Positions 9,497 through 18,429 of a DNA stretch of 63,414 nt are shown one piece after another. The translations under genes were made by a program, and so were the position numbers. Source of the DNA: Bacteroidaceae bacterium (GTDB lineage: Bacteria > Bacteroidota > Bacteroidia > Bacteroidales > Bacteroidaceae); the NCBI GenBank assembly GCA_017480685.1, contig JAFUSD010000164.1:1-63414 (forward strand). The letters are read 5' to 3'. Each line of letters starts with the position of its first letter. Positions within the stretch are counted from its first letter, which is position 1. Below the pieces are notes generated by a model. The model saw only the letters and a list, made by a program, of their open reading frames with translations. It did not search any database and was not told the origin of the DNA.

Positions 9497-10762
9497 TTAT
9501 GCATTATACTTCTTGAATATGACACATGCGTTGTGTCCTCCGAATCCGAATGTGTTGCTCAGTCCCACGTTCACCTTGCGCTCTTGTGCGGTGTTGAATG
9601 TGAAGTTGAGGTTGTAGTCTATTTCTTCGTCTTTGTCTTCGGGGTCGTGGTTGATGGTTGGTGGCACGATGTCGTTCTTGACGGCGAGGATGGTTGCCAT
9701 TGCTTCTATACCTCCGGCTGCTCCGAGCAGGTGTCCGGTCATCGACTTGGTTGAGCTGATGTTGAGTTTGTATGCGGCTTGGCCGAATACTTCCTTGATG
9801 GCTTTTGCTTCACTGATGTCGCCCACGTGTGTTGATGTTCCGTGTACGTTGATGTAGTCTACGTCTTCGGGTTTCAGTCCGGCATCGTTGAGTGCACGTT
9901 CCATGACGAGTTTTGCTCCGAATCCTTCGGGGTGTGATGCTGTGATGTGGTGTGCATCGGCACTCATGCCGGCTCCTATCATCTCGGCGTATATCTTGGC
10001 TCCGCGTGCCTTGGCGTGCTCCAGTTCTTCGAGTACGAGGATGGCGCTGCCTTCGCCAGTGACGAATCCGTCGCGGCTGGCGCTGAACGGGCGGCTTGCT
10101 CCCTGTGGGTCATCGTTGCGGGTTGAGAGTGCGTGGAGTGCGTTGAAGCCTCCGATGCCTGATGTTGTCACTGCTGCCTCGGTTCCTCCTGAGAGTATGG
10201 CGTTTGCCTTGCCCAGGCGGATGAGGTTGAAGGCGTCGGCCAGTGCGTTGCTCGACGAGGCGCATGCTGATGCGGTGACGTAGTTTGGTCCGTGGAATCC
10301 GTATTCGATTGAGATGAGTCCGGCTGGCATGTCGGCTATCATCTTCGGTATGAAGAATGGGTTGTACTTCGGGCCGGTTGTAGGGCCGTTGATGGCGTAG
10401 TTCGACACTTCTTCTTCGAATGTGTGGATTCCGCCTATTCCTACTCCGAGAATTACGCCTATCTCGTTCTTGTCTACCTTGTCGAGGTCCATGCCCGAGT
10501 CGGCAATGGCCTGGCGGGCTGCTGCGATGGCGAACTGTGAGCAGCGGTCCATCTTGCGCACTTCCTTGCGGTCTATATAGTCAGTTGGGTTGAAGCCTTT
10601 GACTTCGCACGCAAACTGTGTCTTGAATTGTGATGCATCGAATTGGGTGATGGGGCCTGCACCGCTCACGCCTTTCTTCATGTTTTCCCATGTTTCTTCT
10701 GCGGTAAGCCCGAGTGGAGTTACGGCTCCGATGCCTGTTATGACGACTCTTTTTAATTCCAT
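9497..10762 (-). CDS. fabF: 3-oxoacyl-[acyl-carrier-protein] synthase II
   Basis: The 421-residue product has the full ketoacyl-synthase pattern: catalytic Cys167 in TASACASSS, His307 in INVHGTSTHVGD and His344 in STKSMTGHLLGAAGG. It extends acyl-ACP with malonyl-ACP in fatty-acid synthesis in the cytoplasm. Length is typical. It lies 128 bp after acpP, its carrier, and 9 bp before rnc. The gap to acpP holds no gene that I can see. Confidence 0.97.
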   Translation of the reverse strand: MELKRVVITGIGAVTPLGLTAEETWENMKKGVSGAGPITQFDASQFKTQFACEVKGFNPTDYIDRKEVRKMDRCSQFAIAAARQAIADSGMDLDKVDKNEIGVILGVGIGGIHTFEEEVSNYAINGPTTGPKYNPFFIPKMIADMPAGLISIEYGFHGPNYVTASACASSSNALADAFNLIRLGKANAILSGGTEAAVTTSGIGGFNALHALSTRNDDPQGASRPFSASRDGFVTGEGSAILVLEELEHAKARGAKIYAEMIGAGMSADAHHITASHPEGFGAKLVMERALNDAGLKPEDVDYINVHGTSTHVGDISEAKAIKEVFGQAAYKLNISSTKSMTGHLLGAAGGIEAMATILAVKNDIVPPTINHDPEDKDEEIDYNLNFTFNTAQERKVNVGLSNTFGFGGHNACVIFKKYNA

Positions 10763-10890
10763 AGCGTTTCTGTTTTGTTTTAGTATGTAAAGAAAAAAAC
10801 CATTTACGCAGCTACCTCACACACGCACATTCGATGCATATATGATCATGGCTGGGTAAATGGTTATAGAGCTAGGCTGGTATACAAACC

Positions 10891-11127
10891 TTATTTTGCG
10901 TTCTCTTCAATGTATGAGATGGCGTCTGCCACAGTCGAGATTTTCTCAGCCTGATCGTCTGGGATGTTGATACCGAAAGCTTTCTCAAACTCCATGATGA
11001 GTTCTACTGTGTCGAGAGAGTCAGCACCAAGGTCGTTTGTGAAACTTGCCTCTGGCTTTACTTCTGCTTCGTCTACGCCAAGCTTATCTACGATGATAGC
11101 TTTTACTCTTGATTCAATTTCAGACAT
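10891..11127 (-). CDS. acpP: Acyl carrier protein
   Basis: The 78-residue acidic protein has the phosphopantetheine site [10 protein letters not shown] with Ser37. It carries growing acyl chains for FabF and the other fatty-acid enzymes. Length and charge are typical. It is first in the acpP-fabF-rnc group and has a good promoter 67 nt upstream. Confidence 0.97.
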   Translation of the reverse strand: MSEIESRVKAIIVDKLGVDEAEVKPEASFTNDLGADSLDTVELIMEFEKAFGINIPDDQAEKISTVADAISYIEENAK

Positions 11128-11193
11128 AATCTAAATGTTCTTTTTTTAATGAGTTAATGAATGTTAGTTGTTTCTTTTCGTTGTTTACGGCTG

Positions 11194-11223
11194 CAAAGGT
11201 AGTAAATTATTGACAATTGACAA
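11194..11223 (-). promoter_or_regulatory. Promoter of acpP
   Basis: On the minus strand TTG (11221-11223), 19 nt, then TACCTTTG (11194-11201) gives the Bacteroidetes -33/-7 pattern. It lies in a repeated TTGACAAT stretch (about 11205-11230). The rest of 11230-11447 shows no gene. Confidence 0.7.
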
Positions 11224-11447
11224 TTGACAAATGGTAGTTTTTTTGATTTTTGCGCACATTTTATGTCCATCGTGTGCAGTTTTGTGTTTCTACACCCTCG
11301 TTTTTGATAACTGCAGAAGACAATTTGAGGTGATGACTGATATGAAGCCGACGGATGCTGCCATTGACGGGGCGGCATGGATTATGTGTGTGTTTGGCGG
11401 ATACACCTTATTATATATATAAGCGGCCATGCGGGGCGCAGGATGTT

Positions 11448-11569
11448 GAGGATGGCGTGAACAGATTGTGAGGATATCGTCAAGGGGCTGCGAGGATATC
11501 GTCAAGGGGCTGTGAGGATATCGTCAACGCCCGTTGAGGATATCGTCAACGGGCTGCGAGGATATCGTC
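11448..11569. repeat. 22-bp palindromic repeat array B (6 units)
   Basis: Units start at 11448 (degenerate), 11470, 11492, 11514, 11536 and 11558, all 22 bp apart. The main unit is GAGGATATCGTC, which is GACGATATCCTC on the other strand. The last two units lie inside the 3' end of the regulator gene, and the unit at 11514 overlaps its stop codon. Confidence 0.9.
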
Positions 11570-13761
11570 GCGTCTGGCTGTGTGTGTTTGCTTGCATTTT
11601 TACGCCACTCGCGGGGCGAGCATCCGTAGATTTTGCGGAACAGGCGCGAGAGGTACAGGGGGTCTTCTATGCCCACACGGTCGGATATCTCGGCAATGGT
11701 GTGTGTTGTGGTGGTGATGAGGTGGGCTGCCATCTTTATGCGCTTACGGGTAATGTACTCGCGCGGTGCATATCCGGTTATGCGGCGCATGTTGTTGTAG
11801 AATGTGGTGCGCCCCATGCTCATCTCGGCTGCGAAGTGGTCGGGGGTGAACCGTGAGTCGGCTATATGGTTTGCCACGATGGCATCGATGCGCGATACGA
11901 ACTCGCTGTCGGCTGCGTCGAGGTTGGCTTTGCGCCGCAGTGCTACGTCGGTCGAGAATTGTTCGCGTATGCTTTCGCGTTGCGTTTTCAGTGTGTGCAC
12001 CAGCCGGTTGTATCGGTGGGTGTTGCGCCTCACCCGTAGCCACCACACCAACACGGCCACTACCACTACGATGTATATAGCTACGGCCCAGGGCGAATTC
12101 CACCACTGACGCATGATGTATATGATGTCGTGGCGCGGGCTCTGTCCGTCGATTGTCACATCGCTACGTGAGAGTTGCGACCGTTCGCCGGCATTGTATA
12201 CTTGCGGGTCGATGAGCACCACCCCGTTGTTTGTACCGAATGCCAGGCGGCCGTCGGCAAGGCGGCACCCGCAGTTTTCGCTGTAGACGTTGGTGAGCAT
12301 GTTTTTCGAGAAGAAGTAGTTGGTGATGCGGTGGGTGAATGGGTTGTAGCGTGATATGCCAAACTCGGTCGATACCCATATCATGCCGTCAGCATCCTCT
12401 ACGAAACACTGCACCATGGAGTTGACGAGGCTGTCGGTTTGCTCGGTGATGCGTCTCACGAGGTGTGCACCGGTGTCGAAAATGGCAAATCCCTCGCCTG
12501 CTTCGGATATGTAGATTGTGCCGTCAGATGCACGAAACAGGGTGCGCACTTCCTCGCTCTGCAGCGTGGAGTTACCGGTGCATAGGTGTGTGTATTGTGT
12601 TGTGTCGGCCATGAAAAGTGTGGGATTCAGCCGATAGACACCATGGCTGGTGGCAATCCACAGGTGCGAGAGGCTGTCTTCGACGATGGCCCTGATGCGT
12701 CGTGAACCGTAGTCGTGGTCGAGAAATGTGGTGAAGCTGAGGCTGCCGTCAGTACCTTCTTCCTCTGCCACACACAATCCGCCGCCGAATGTGCCTACCC
12801 AGCTATGTCCGTTGGAGTCGAAATGAATGGCATATATCTCGTTGTGAGCCAGTGTTCCATCCACCGAGTCGGTGTGCAGGTAGTGAACTGCGGGTTTGTT
12901 TCCTACATACAGGCCGTCGCCTTTCGTGCCCCGCCACCTGGTGCCAGAGGATGAGATGGCAAGATAATAGGTGTTGAAGTCGTGGTGCATCGTCTCCAGG
13001 CAAGTCGTGAGGGTAGAATCGTATATCCACACATCGCCGTTGCGGCTGCCTATTGCTATGCTGCCGTTGGCCAACGACAAGAGCATACGTATGTTTTCGC
13101 CGTCGAGCATATACTCCACGCCATCGTTTTGCATCACCTTCAGCTGCGATATTCCCAGGTTGTCGGTGCCTATCCATACCACTCCGTCGGAGTCGATGAA
13201 TATACATTTTAGTGCGTCGGTTGGCAGTGGATTGGTGTGCGACAGGGTTGTGAAATGCTCGCTGATACCTGTCGAGGGGTCCTCCACGTATAACCCATCG
13301 TTGTCGGTCACACGCCAGATGCGTCCCCTGCTGTCGCCGACCCATGTTGTCGGTTGCCCTTCGGGGTCACCGGGCATTGCTATGTGCTGTGCTTCGAAGT
13401 CGATGAAACGGTCGGTGCGCAGGTCGAGGCAGGCAACATCGCCCGTGCGCTGGTATATCCAGAGCCTGCGTTCGTTGTCTTCGTATATGTTCATCACGCG
13501 CTGGTCGGTCAGCCCCATGTGTGACTTGTCGTGCATGGCACGGTAGTTGACAAACTTGCGGCCGTCGTACCGACTCAGTCCGTTGGACGTTGCTGCCCAT
13601 ATCCGGCCGTAGCTGTCTTGCATGATCTTCCTCACCGTGTTGTTGGCCAAGCCGTCGGCGGTGGTCAGTTGTTGGAGCTGAAACTCGGTTGCCGGCCACA
13701 AAGTGAGTGAAAACACAAGCGCAACAAGTGTTGCGACGATTCTTTCCGTATATCGTTTCAT
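11524..13761 (-). CDS. Membrane-bound AraC-type regulator with propeller sensor domain
   Basis: The 745-residue protein starts with a signal/anchor (to about residue 27), then many two-component-regulator propeller repeats such as DSYGRIWAATSNGLSRYDG to about residue 540, a membrane segment near 555-579 (VAIYIVVVVAVLVWWL) and an AraC-type DNA-binding domain (about 620-725, ending FRKIYGCSPREWRKN). Classical hybrid two-component systems of Bacteroides have kinase and receiver domains between; both are missing here. The sensor would face the periplasm and the DNA-binding part the cytoplasm. It is divergent from the PL11 lyase gene and probably controls it. The last 13 residues (ISSQPVDDILNGR) come from repeat array B. 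Confidence 0.9.
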   Translation of the reverse strand: MKRYTERIVATLVALVFSLTLWPATEFQLQQLTTADGLANNTVRKIMQDSYGRIWAATSNGLSRYDGRKFVNYRAMHDKSHMGLTDQRVMNIYEDNERRLWIYQRTGDVACLDLRTDRFIDFEAQHIAMPGDPEGQPTTWVGDSRGRIWRVTDNDGLYVEDPSTGISEHFTTLSHTNPLPTDALKCIFIDSDGVVWIGTDNLGISQLKVMQNDGVEYMLDGENIRMLLSLANGSIAIGSRNGDVWIYDSTLTTCLETMHHDFNTYYLAISSSGTRWRGTKGDGLYVGNKPAVHYLHTDSVDGTLAHNEIYAIHFDSNGHSWVGTFGGGLCVAEEEGTDGSLSFTTFLDHDYGSRRIRAIVEDSLSHLWIATSHGVYRLNPTLFMADTTQYTHLCTGNSTLQSEEVRTLFRASDGTIYISEAGEGFAIFDTGAHLVRRITEQTDSLVNSMVQCFVEDADGMIWVSTEFGISRYNPFTHRITNYFFSKNMLTNVYSENCGCRLADGRLAFGTNNGVVLIDPQVYNAGERSQLSRSDVTIDGQSPRHDIIYIMRQWWNSPWAVAIYIVVVVAVLVWWLRVRRNTHRYNRLVHTLKTQRESIREQFSTDVALRRKANLDAADSEFVSRIDAIVANHIADSRFTPDHFAAEMSMGRTTFYNNMRRITGYAPREYITRKRIKMAAHLITTTTHTIAEISDRVGIEDPLYLSRLFRKIYGCSPREWRKNASKHTQPDATISSQPVDDILNGR

Positions 13762-13765
13762 GCTG

Positions 13766-13773
13766 CAAATTTA
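13766..13773 (-). promoter_or_regulatory. Possible -7 box of the AraC-type regulator
   Basis: TAAATTTG on the minus strand ends 5 nt before the AUG at 13761. If used, transcription would begin at or next to the start codon and the mRNA would be almost leaderless. There is no TTG at the expected -33 position, so this is weak. Confidence 0.3.
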
Positions 13774-13814
13774 GCCATTTCATCCCACTTTTCTGCTATC
13801 ATTTGCCATGTTTT

Positions 13815-13862
13815 GTACTTCTGTCCATATATATTTTCGTACAAAAGTCCATATTTTTCGAA
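13815..13862. promoter_or_regulatory. 24-bp direct repeat, candidate operator for the regulator
   Basis: GTAC-N4-GTCCATAT occurs at 13815-13830 and again at 13839-13854, 24 bp apart, upstream of the PL11 promoter. Direct repeats of this kind are typical AraC-family binding sites; the assignment is inference. Confidence 0.45.
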
Positions 13863-13895
13863 TTCAATACATATATTACATCTGTTTTATTGTCG

Positions 13896-13903
13896 TAACT
13901 TTG
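13896..13903 (+). promoter_or_regulatory. -7 promoter box of the PL11 lyase gene
   Basis: TAACTTTG lies 77 nt before the AUG at 13980. No TTG sits 19-20 nt upstream, as expected for a promoter that needs an activator. Confidence 0.55.
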
Positions 13904-13979
13904 CAACCGGAAACAGATACGACACTGCTTTTACACGACTTTTACAAAAAAACAAATCACATTAACTAACACCAAATAT

Positions 13980-16900
13980 ATGACGAAACGAATCATTATG
14001 ACGACTGTGCTGACACTGACGATGAGTGTCAGCACATGGGCACAGCGCATCCAGCAACCGCTCGGACGCGGAGTGGTAGTTGCTCAAAACGGAGGAAACT
14101 CAACAGTGACATGGCGGCGCCTTGCACAAGAACCGGAGGGCACAACCTACAATGTATATGTAAATGGCAGGAAGGTGAATGCCTCGCCACTGCGCAACAC
14201 CAACTGGCAAACCACCAGTACGGTAGTTCCTGTGGGGTCGAAGGTGAGTGTGACACTCATCGACCAGCAGGGACGTGAGTCGGAACCAAGCTTGCCGTTC
14301 GAGGTGAAGTCGTACGACATGCGCAACATCTTCGTGAGTGTTAACTTCGAAGAAGGAGGGTCGCCGCTCCGTTCGGCCGACTTCAACACTGCCTTCGTGT
14401 GGCCTATCGACCTCGATGGCGATGGTGAATACGACTATGTGGTCAACCGCAAGTCGAACACCAATGGCCTCGATTGCTATGTGGAGGGGTATCTTGCAAG
14501 CGGAAAGCACCTGTGGACGGTGAAGCTGGGTCCCAACGAGCTCAGCTGCACGGGACAAGACGACATGATAACTGTGGCCGACATGGACTGCGACGGACTT
14601 GGCGACGTGGTGATACAAAGTTCTGACGGCACTCAGTTCTGGGATGACGATACACGCAAGTTCGGCCTTTATGTAGGAGGCAAGACAACGGGCGATACCG
14701 ATGGCGACGGAATCATCGACTACGAAACCCAGGGAACCCGCAACGCACCGCGCTACATCAGTGTGATTGACGGATTGACAGGACGCGAAAAGGCATATAT
14801 CGAGCAGTCATACAACCAACACTACAACCGCACCAACCGCTCCTCGCTCATGGGCGACGAATACAACAAGCACGTGGGCCACATGGGTGTGTTCTGTTTC
14901 GACGGCATCCATCCGGCAGTGGTGATGGAGTGGCACATGCGCGGAAGCGGTGGCGACCACCATTATTATAACCTGGGAGTGGCCTACGACTTCTCGACAG
15001 GAACGGCAGGCAAGCTGACTGAGCTGTTCAACGAACCGACCGGCGGCCCTGCATTCCACCAAATCCGCATCGGCGACGTAGATGGCGACGGGTGCGACGA
15101 GATGATTGTAGGCGGATATACCATGAACAACAACGGCAAGACATTGTTCAACACTGGCATATCACACGGCGACCGCTTCCGCACCACCGACATCGACCCC
15201 GAAGTGCCAGGCCTTGAGACATTTGCCATTCAGCAGTATGCAGGCGACATGCTCGGGCAGATACTCTACGAAGCAGCCACCGGAAAGACTATAAAGAAAT
15301 GGTACCTCTCGGGCACAGGCGACGTGGGGCGCGGCGAATGTATCGATATCGACCCCAAGCACCTTGGCTGGGAGATGTGGTCGACGATGAACGGCAGTGT
15401 ATATGATGCAAAAGGCGACCTAATATCCGACTACGAAAACCAGTGGCCGACCGAAGGTATATGGTGGGATGCCGACCTCGATCGCGAGACAGTAAGAACC
15501 AGCGACAGCCACTACAATGTGTATGTTCAGGATTTCTTCAAGGGACGCGAAGTGGAATTCGCTAAAATCAGCGGATACCGCTACACCACTGTTTATGCCG
15601 CACGTGCCGCCTTCTGGGGCGACATCATCGGCGATTGGCGCGAAGAACTCATCTTGCTGCATAAGGAAGGTGGTGTGATTGTAGGCTTCGTAGGTGTCAC
15701 GACCGATTACCCAACCACCGAAAACCGAATCTACTGTCTCATGGAAGACCCTCACTACCGTGGCGACTGCACAACACGTGGCTACTATCAAAGTCCTAAC
15801 CCAGGCTTCTATCTAGGTTACGACATGCCGCGGCCTCAATTGCCGCCTGTCATGGTGGCCGACCTCGTACAGCGTTCGACCGACACTTATTATAACTATA
15901 TGCGCACGAACACCGTGGCATACCAGGACGGCAAGTCGCTCCTCTACGACCTTTATACCGACAGCAACATCACGCTCGACACTCAGATAAAGCCCGCCAC
16001 CATGTATATGATGCCGGTGAAACGCCAGACTATCAACGTGAGCGGCACGGGTGCCATTGCAGGCGAGGGTGATATCTGGAAGAGTCAGCAAGGAACGGTG
16101 AGCCTCGACGTGCCTGTATCGACCACCGGAACACTCTACATATCGGAAGGCACACTGACATCCACGTCCACCATAAGCAGCCCCGTGGAATTGCGCGCAC
16201 GAGGCACACTGGCAGGAAATGCTACGTTGGAGGACACCATCATCTTCGAGGGAGCACTCAACTACGAGGGTTGCCGACTCATGCCCAGCGGCATAATGAC
16301 AATGAAGAAAGGCCTCAACATCACGAGGCGCGTGTATGTAGAACTCAACACCCCCGACGACCTCATCCACACCAACGGCAATCTGCAACTCACAGGCAAC
16401 ATCGTGTTTACCATAAACTACCAAAAGCCAGAGGCAGGGCGCTACAAGCTGATTGAATATGCAGGCACATTCAGCGGTTCGACCGACAATTGCTCGGTGC
16501 GCGGACTTACTGGTTTGTCGTATAATATAGTAGCAGAAGACGACGCACTGTGGCTCGTCATCAATTCACAACGCCAACCCAACGACCACGTGGCATGGAC
16601 CGGCACGAGCAGCAACCTGTGGGATTATCAAACCGCCAACTTCGCCATCTCGGCCACTGCCACCGAGTTTGTGGCAGGCGATAAGGTTGAGTTTGGCGAC
16701 GATGCAGCCGTCACTTCGGTCAGCATCAACACACTGATGCCCACATCGGGAGTCACATTCACCAACGACACTAAGGCCTACACCTTCAGCGGCGATGGTG
16801 GTTTCTCGGGCGAAGGTGGGCTTACATTCAACGGCAACGGACGCGTCACCCTCAACACCACCAAGAGCGACTACACAGGTGCTACCGCCATCATGGGCGG

Positions 16901-18377
16901 CACCGTGGTCGTGAGCGATTTGGCCGACGGCGGCACACCCAGCCCTATGGGAGCAGCAACAACCGCAGCAGGCAACTGGCGCATGGGCAAGGCTACCCTC
17001 ACCGTCAACAACTCAAACGCATCGACCAACCGCGCGCTGCAAATCACCGACAGCGCCACCATCAACATACCATCGGGCACCACGGCTCTGAAGGGACAGA
17101 TATCGGGTAAAGGCACACTGGTGAAGACCGGAGGCGGTCAGCTCAACATCACCTATGCAGGTGCAAATACCTATTCGGGCGGCACCATCATCAAGGGCGG
17201 CACACTGGCCATGGGAGCATGGAACACCACGTTCGGCACCGCCACGTCGAAGATTCTCGTCAGCGGCAACTCATCCATCGCCATCTTCAACAACAACACG
17301 ACGAGTGCCGTGCCTTCGCTTCAGAACAAGATTGAGATTGAGGAGGGTCGCACTCTCACCATCCACGGCGGTCAGCGATGCAGCATCCGCCCCACCCTCA
17401 CAGGCAAGGGCACGATGAAAATCAGTTTCCCCTACGTGCGCGGCGACTTTGCTCCCAATGCATCGACCTTCGAGGGCGTAATAGAAGTCACGAGCGGCGA
17501 GCTGCGACTGGCCGGAGCCCTCAACATGCAAAGGGGCACACTGCGACTCAGCGGTGGTGGCTACGTGTATAACAACAGCGGCACACACTCGGTGGGTGCA
17601 CTCGAGGGCAGCAACGCCGCAGCATCCATCACCTCGGGCACATGGAATATCGGCTATCTCGGCACCGACAACACCTATGCCGGCACACTGGCATCGGGCA
17701 TCACGGTCAATAAGTATGGCGACGGACGATTGACCCTGACCGGCAGTAGCGCCGCGCCCATTAACGTCTATGAAGGCACCCTCGATGTGGAAAACACTGA
17801 CGCACCTACCACCACAGGCACCATCACCGTCCGTTCGGGTGCCATGCTCTTAGGGTCGGGACAGACGGGAGCCGTGGTCGTGATGAACGGCGGCACCATC
17901 GGTGCATCGAAGAACACGATGCTCACTGGCAGCATCACCCTCACCAGCACACTGCGTGTCAACTCGGGCGGCAACATACGCGTCCGCGGTCGTGGCAACA
18001 CAAAGAGCAACGTCGACACCTATGCCGTGGCAGGCACCGTCACACTCACCTCACCCCGTTTCCTCATGGAGCGCCTGAGCGGCGAATGGCATCCCGACGA
18101 AGAGTTGAAAGTATTTACCGGTACAAGCACCATAAACCTCAGCGGAACACCCACCTTCATGCCCGAACGTCCGCTCGACGGCTACATCTGGGATTATAGC
18201 GAACTGCAATCGCGTGGAGTGATACGCATCGTGGCCGACCCCGATGCCGATGCAATATCTCCCGTCAAGGCCGACACGCCACGTCAGCCGACCATCTACG
18301 ACATCACAGGCCGCCCCATCAGCCACCCCTCCAAGGGGCTCTACATACAAGACGGGCATAAGATCTTTGTGAAATAA
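13980..18377 (+). CDS. PL11 rhamnogalacturonan lyase fused to beta-strand repeats and a T9SS tail
   Basis: The 1465-residue protein starts with a signal peptide ending at TWAQ (residue ~21). Residues ~22-620 match rhamnogalacturonan lyases of PL11 (YesW type): GRGVVVAQNG, WPIDLDGDGEYDYVVNR, DMDCDGLGDVV and other calcium-binding Asp-rich loops, and CTTRGYYQSPNPGFYLG near the end. It cleaves the rhamnogalacturonan-I backbone by beta-elimination. Residues ~850-1400 are Gly/Thr-rich repeats like autotransporter-associated beta strands (GKGTLVKTGGGQLNI, SGGTIIKGGTL). The last 30 residues (IYDITGRPISHPSKGLYI) look like a type IX sorting signal, so the enzyme is probably exported to the surface. The GH2 gene follows after 52 bp. 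Confidence 0.92.
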   Translation: MTKRIIMTTVLTLTMSVSTWAQRIQQPLGRGVVVAQNGGNSTVTWRRLAQEPEGTTYNVYVNGRKVNASPLRNTNWQTTSTVVPVGSKVSVTLIDQQGRESEPSLPFEVKSYDMRNIFVSVNFEEGGSPLRSADFNTAFVWPIDLDGDGEYDYVVNRKSNTNGLDCYVEGYLASGKHLWTVKLGPNELSCTGQDDMITVADMDCDGLGDVVIQSSDGTQFWDDDTRKFGLYVGGKTTGDTDGDGIIDYETQGTRNAPRYISVIDGLTGREKAYIEQSYNQHYNRTNRSSLMGDEYNKHVGHMGVFCFDGIHPAVVMEWHMRGSGGDHHYYNLGVAYDFSTGTAGKLTELFNEPTGGPAFHQIRIGDVDGDGCDEMIVGGYTMNNNGKTLFNTGISHGDRFRTTDIDPEVPGLETFAIQQYAGDMLGQILYEAATGKTIKKWYLSGTGDVGRGECIDIDPKHLGWEMWSTMNGSVYDAKGDLISDYENQWPTEGIWWDADLDRETVRTSDSHYNVYVQDFFKGREVEFAKISGYRYTTVYAARAAFWGDIIGDWREELILLHKEGGVIVGFVGVTTDYPTTENRIYCLMEDPHYRGDCTTRGYYQSPNPGFYLGYDMPRPQLPPVMVADLVQRSTDTYYNYMRTNTVAYQDGKSLLYDLYTDSNITLDTQIKPATMYMMPVKRQTINVSGTGAIAGEGDIWKSQQGTVSLDVPVSTTGTLYISEGTLTSTSTISSPVELRARGTLAGNATLEDTIIFEGALNYEGCRLMPSGIMTMKKGLNITRRVYVELNTPDDLIHTNGNLQLTGNIVFTINYQKPEAGRYKLIEYAGTFSGSTDNCSVRGLTGLSYNIVAEDDALWLVINSQRQPNDHVAWTGTSSNLWDYQTANFAISATATEFVAGDKVEFGDDAAVTSVSINTLMPTSGVTFTNDTKAYTFSGDGGFSGEGGLTFNGNGRVTLNTTKSDYTGATAIMGGTVVVSDLADGGTPSPMGAATTAAGNWRMGKATLTVNNSNASTNRALQITDSATINIPSGTTALKGQISGKGTLVKTGGGQLNITYAGANTYSGGTIIKGGTLAMGAWNTTFGTATSKILVSGNSSIAIFNNNTTSAVPSLQNKIEIEEGRTLTIHGGQRCSIRPTLTGKGTMKISFPYVRGDFAPNASTFEGVIEVTSGELRLAGALNMQRGTLRLSGGGYVYNNSGTHSVGALEGSNAAASITSGTWNIGYLGTDNTYAGTLASGITVNKYGDGRLTLTGSSAAPINVYEGTLDVENTDAPTTTGTITVRSGAMLLGSGQTGAVVVMNGGTIGASKNTMLTGSITLTSTLRVNSGGNIRVRGRGNTKSNVDTYAVAGTVTLTSPRFLMERLSGEWHPDEELKVFTGTSTINLSGTPTFMPERPLDGYIWDYSELQSRGVIRIVADPDADAISPVKADTPRQPTIYDITGRPISHPSKGLYIQDGHKIFVK

Positions 18378-18429
18378 AGCACTCAAATCCAATTATGCAT
18401 TATGAGATACACATTATAAATAAAAAGCC

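Noticed and set aside
11448..11569. CRISPR array for the 22-bp repeats
   Set aside because: Repeat of 12 bp and spacer of 10 bp are far too short, the spacers resemble one another, and no cas genes are present.
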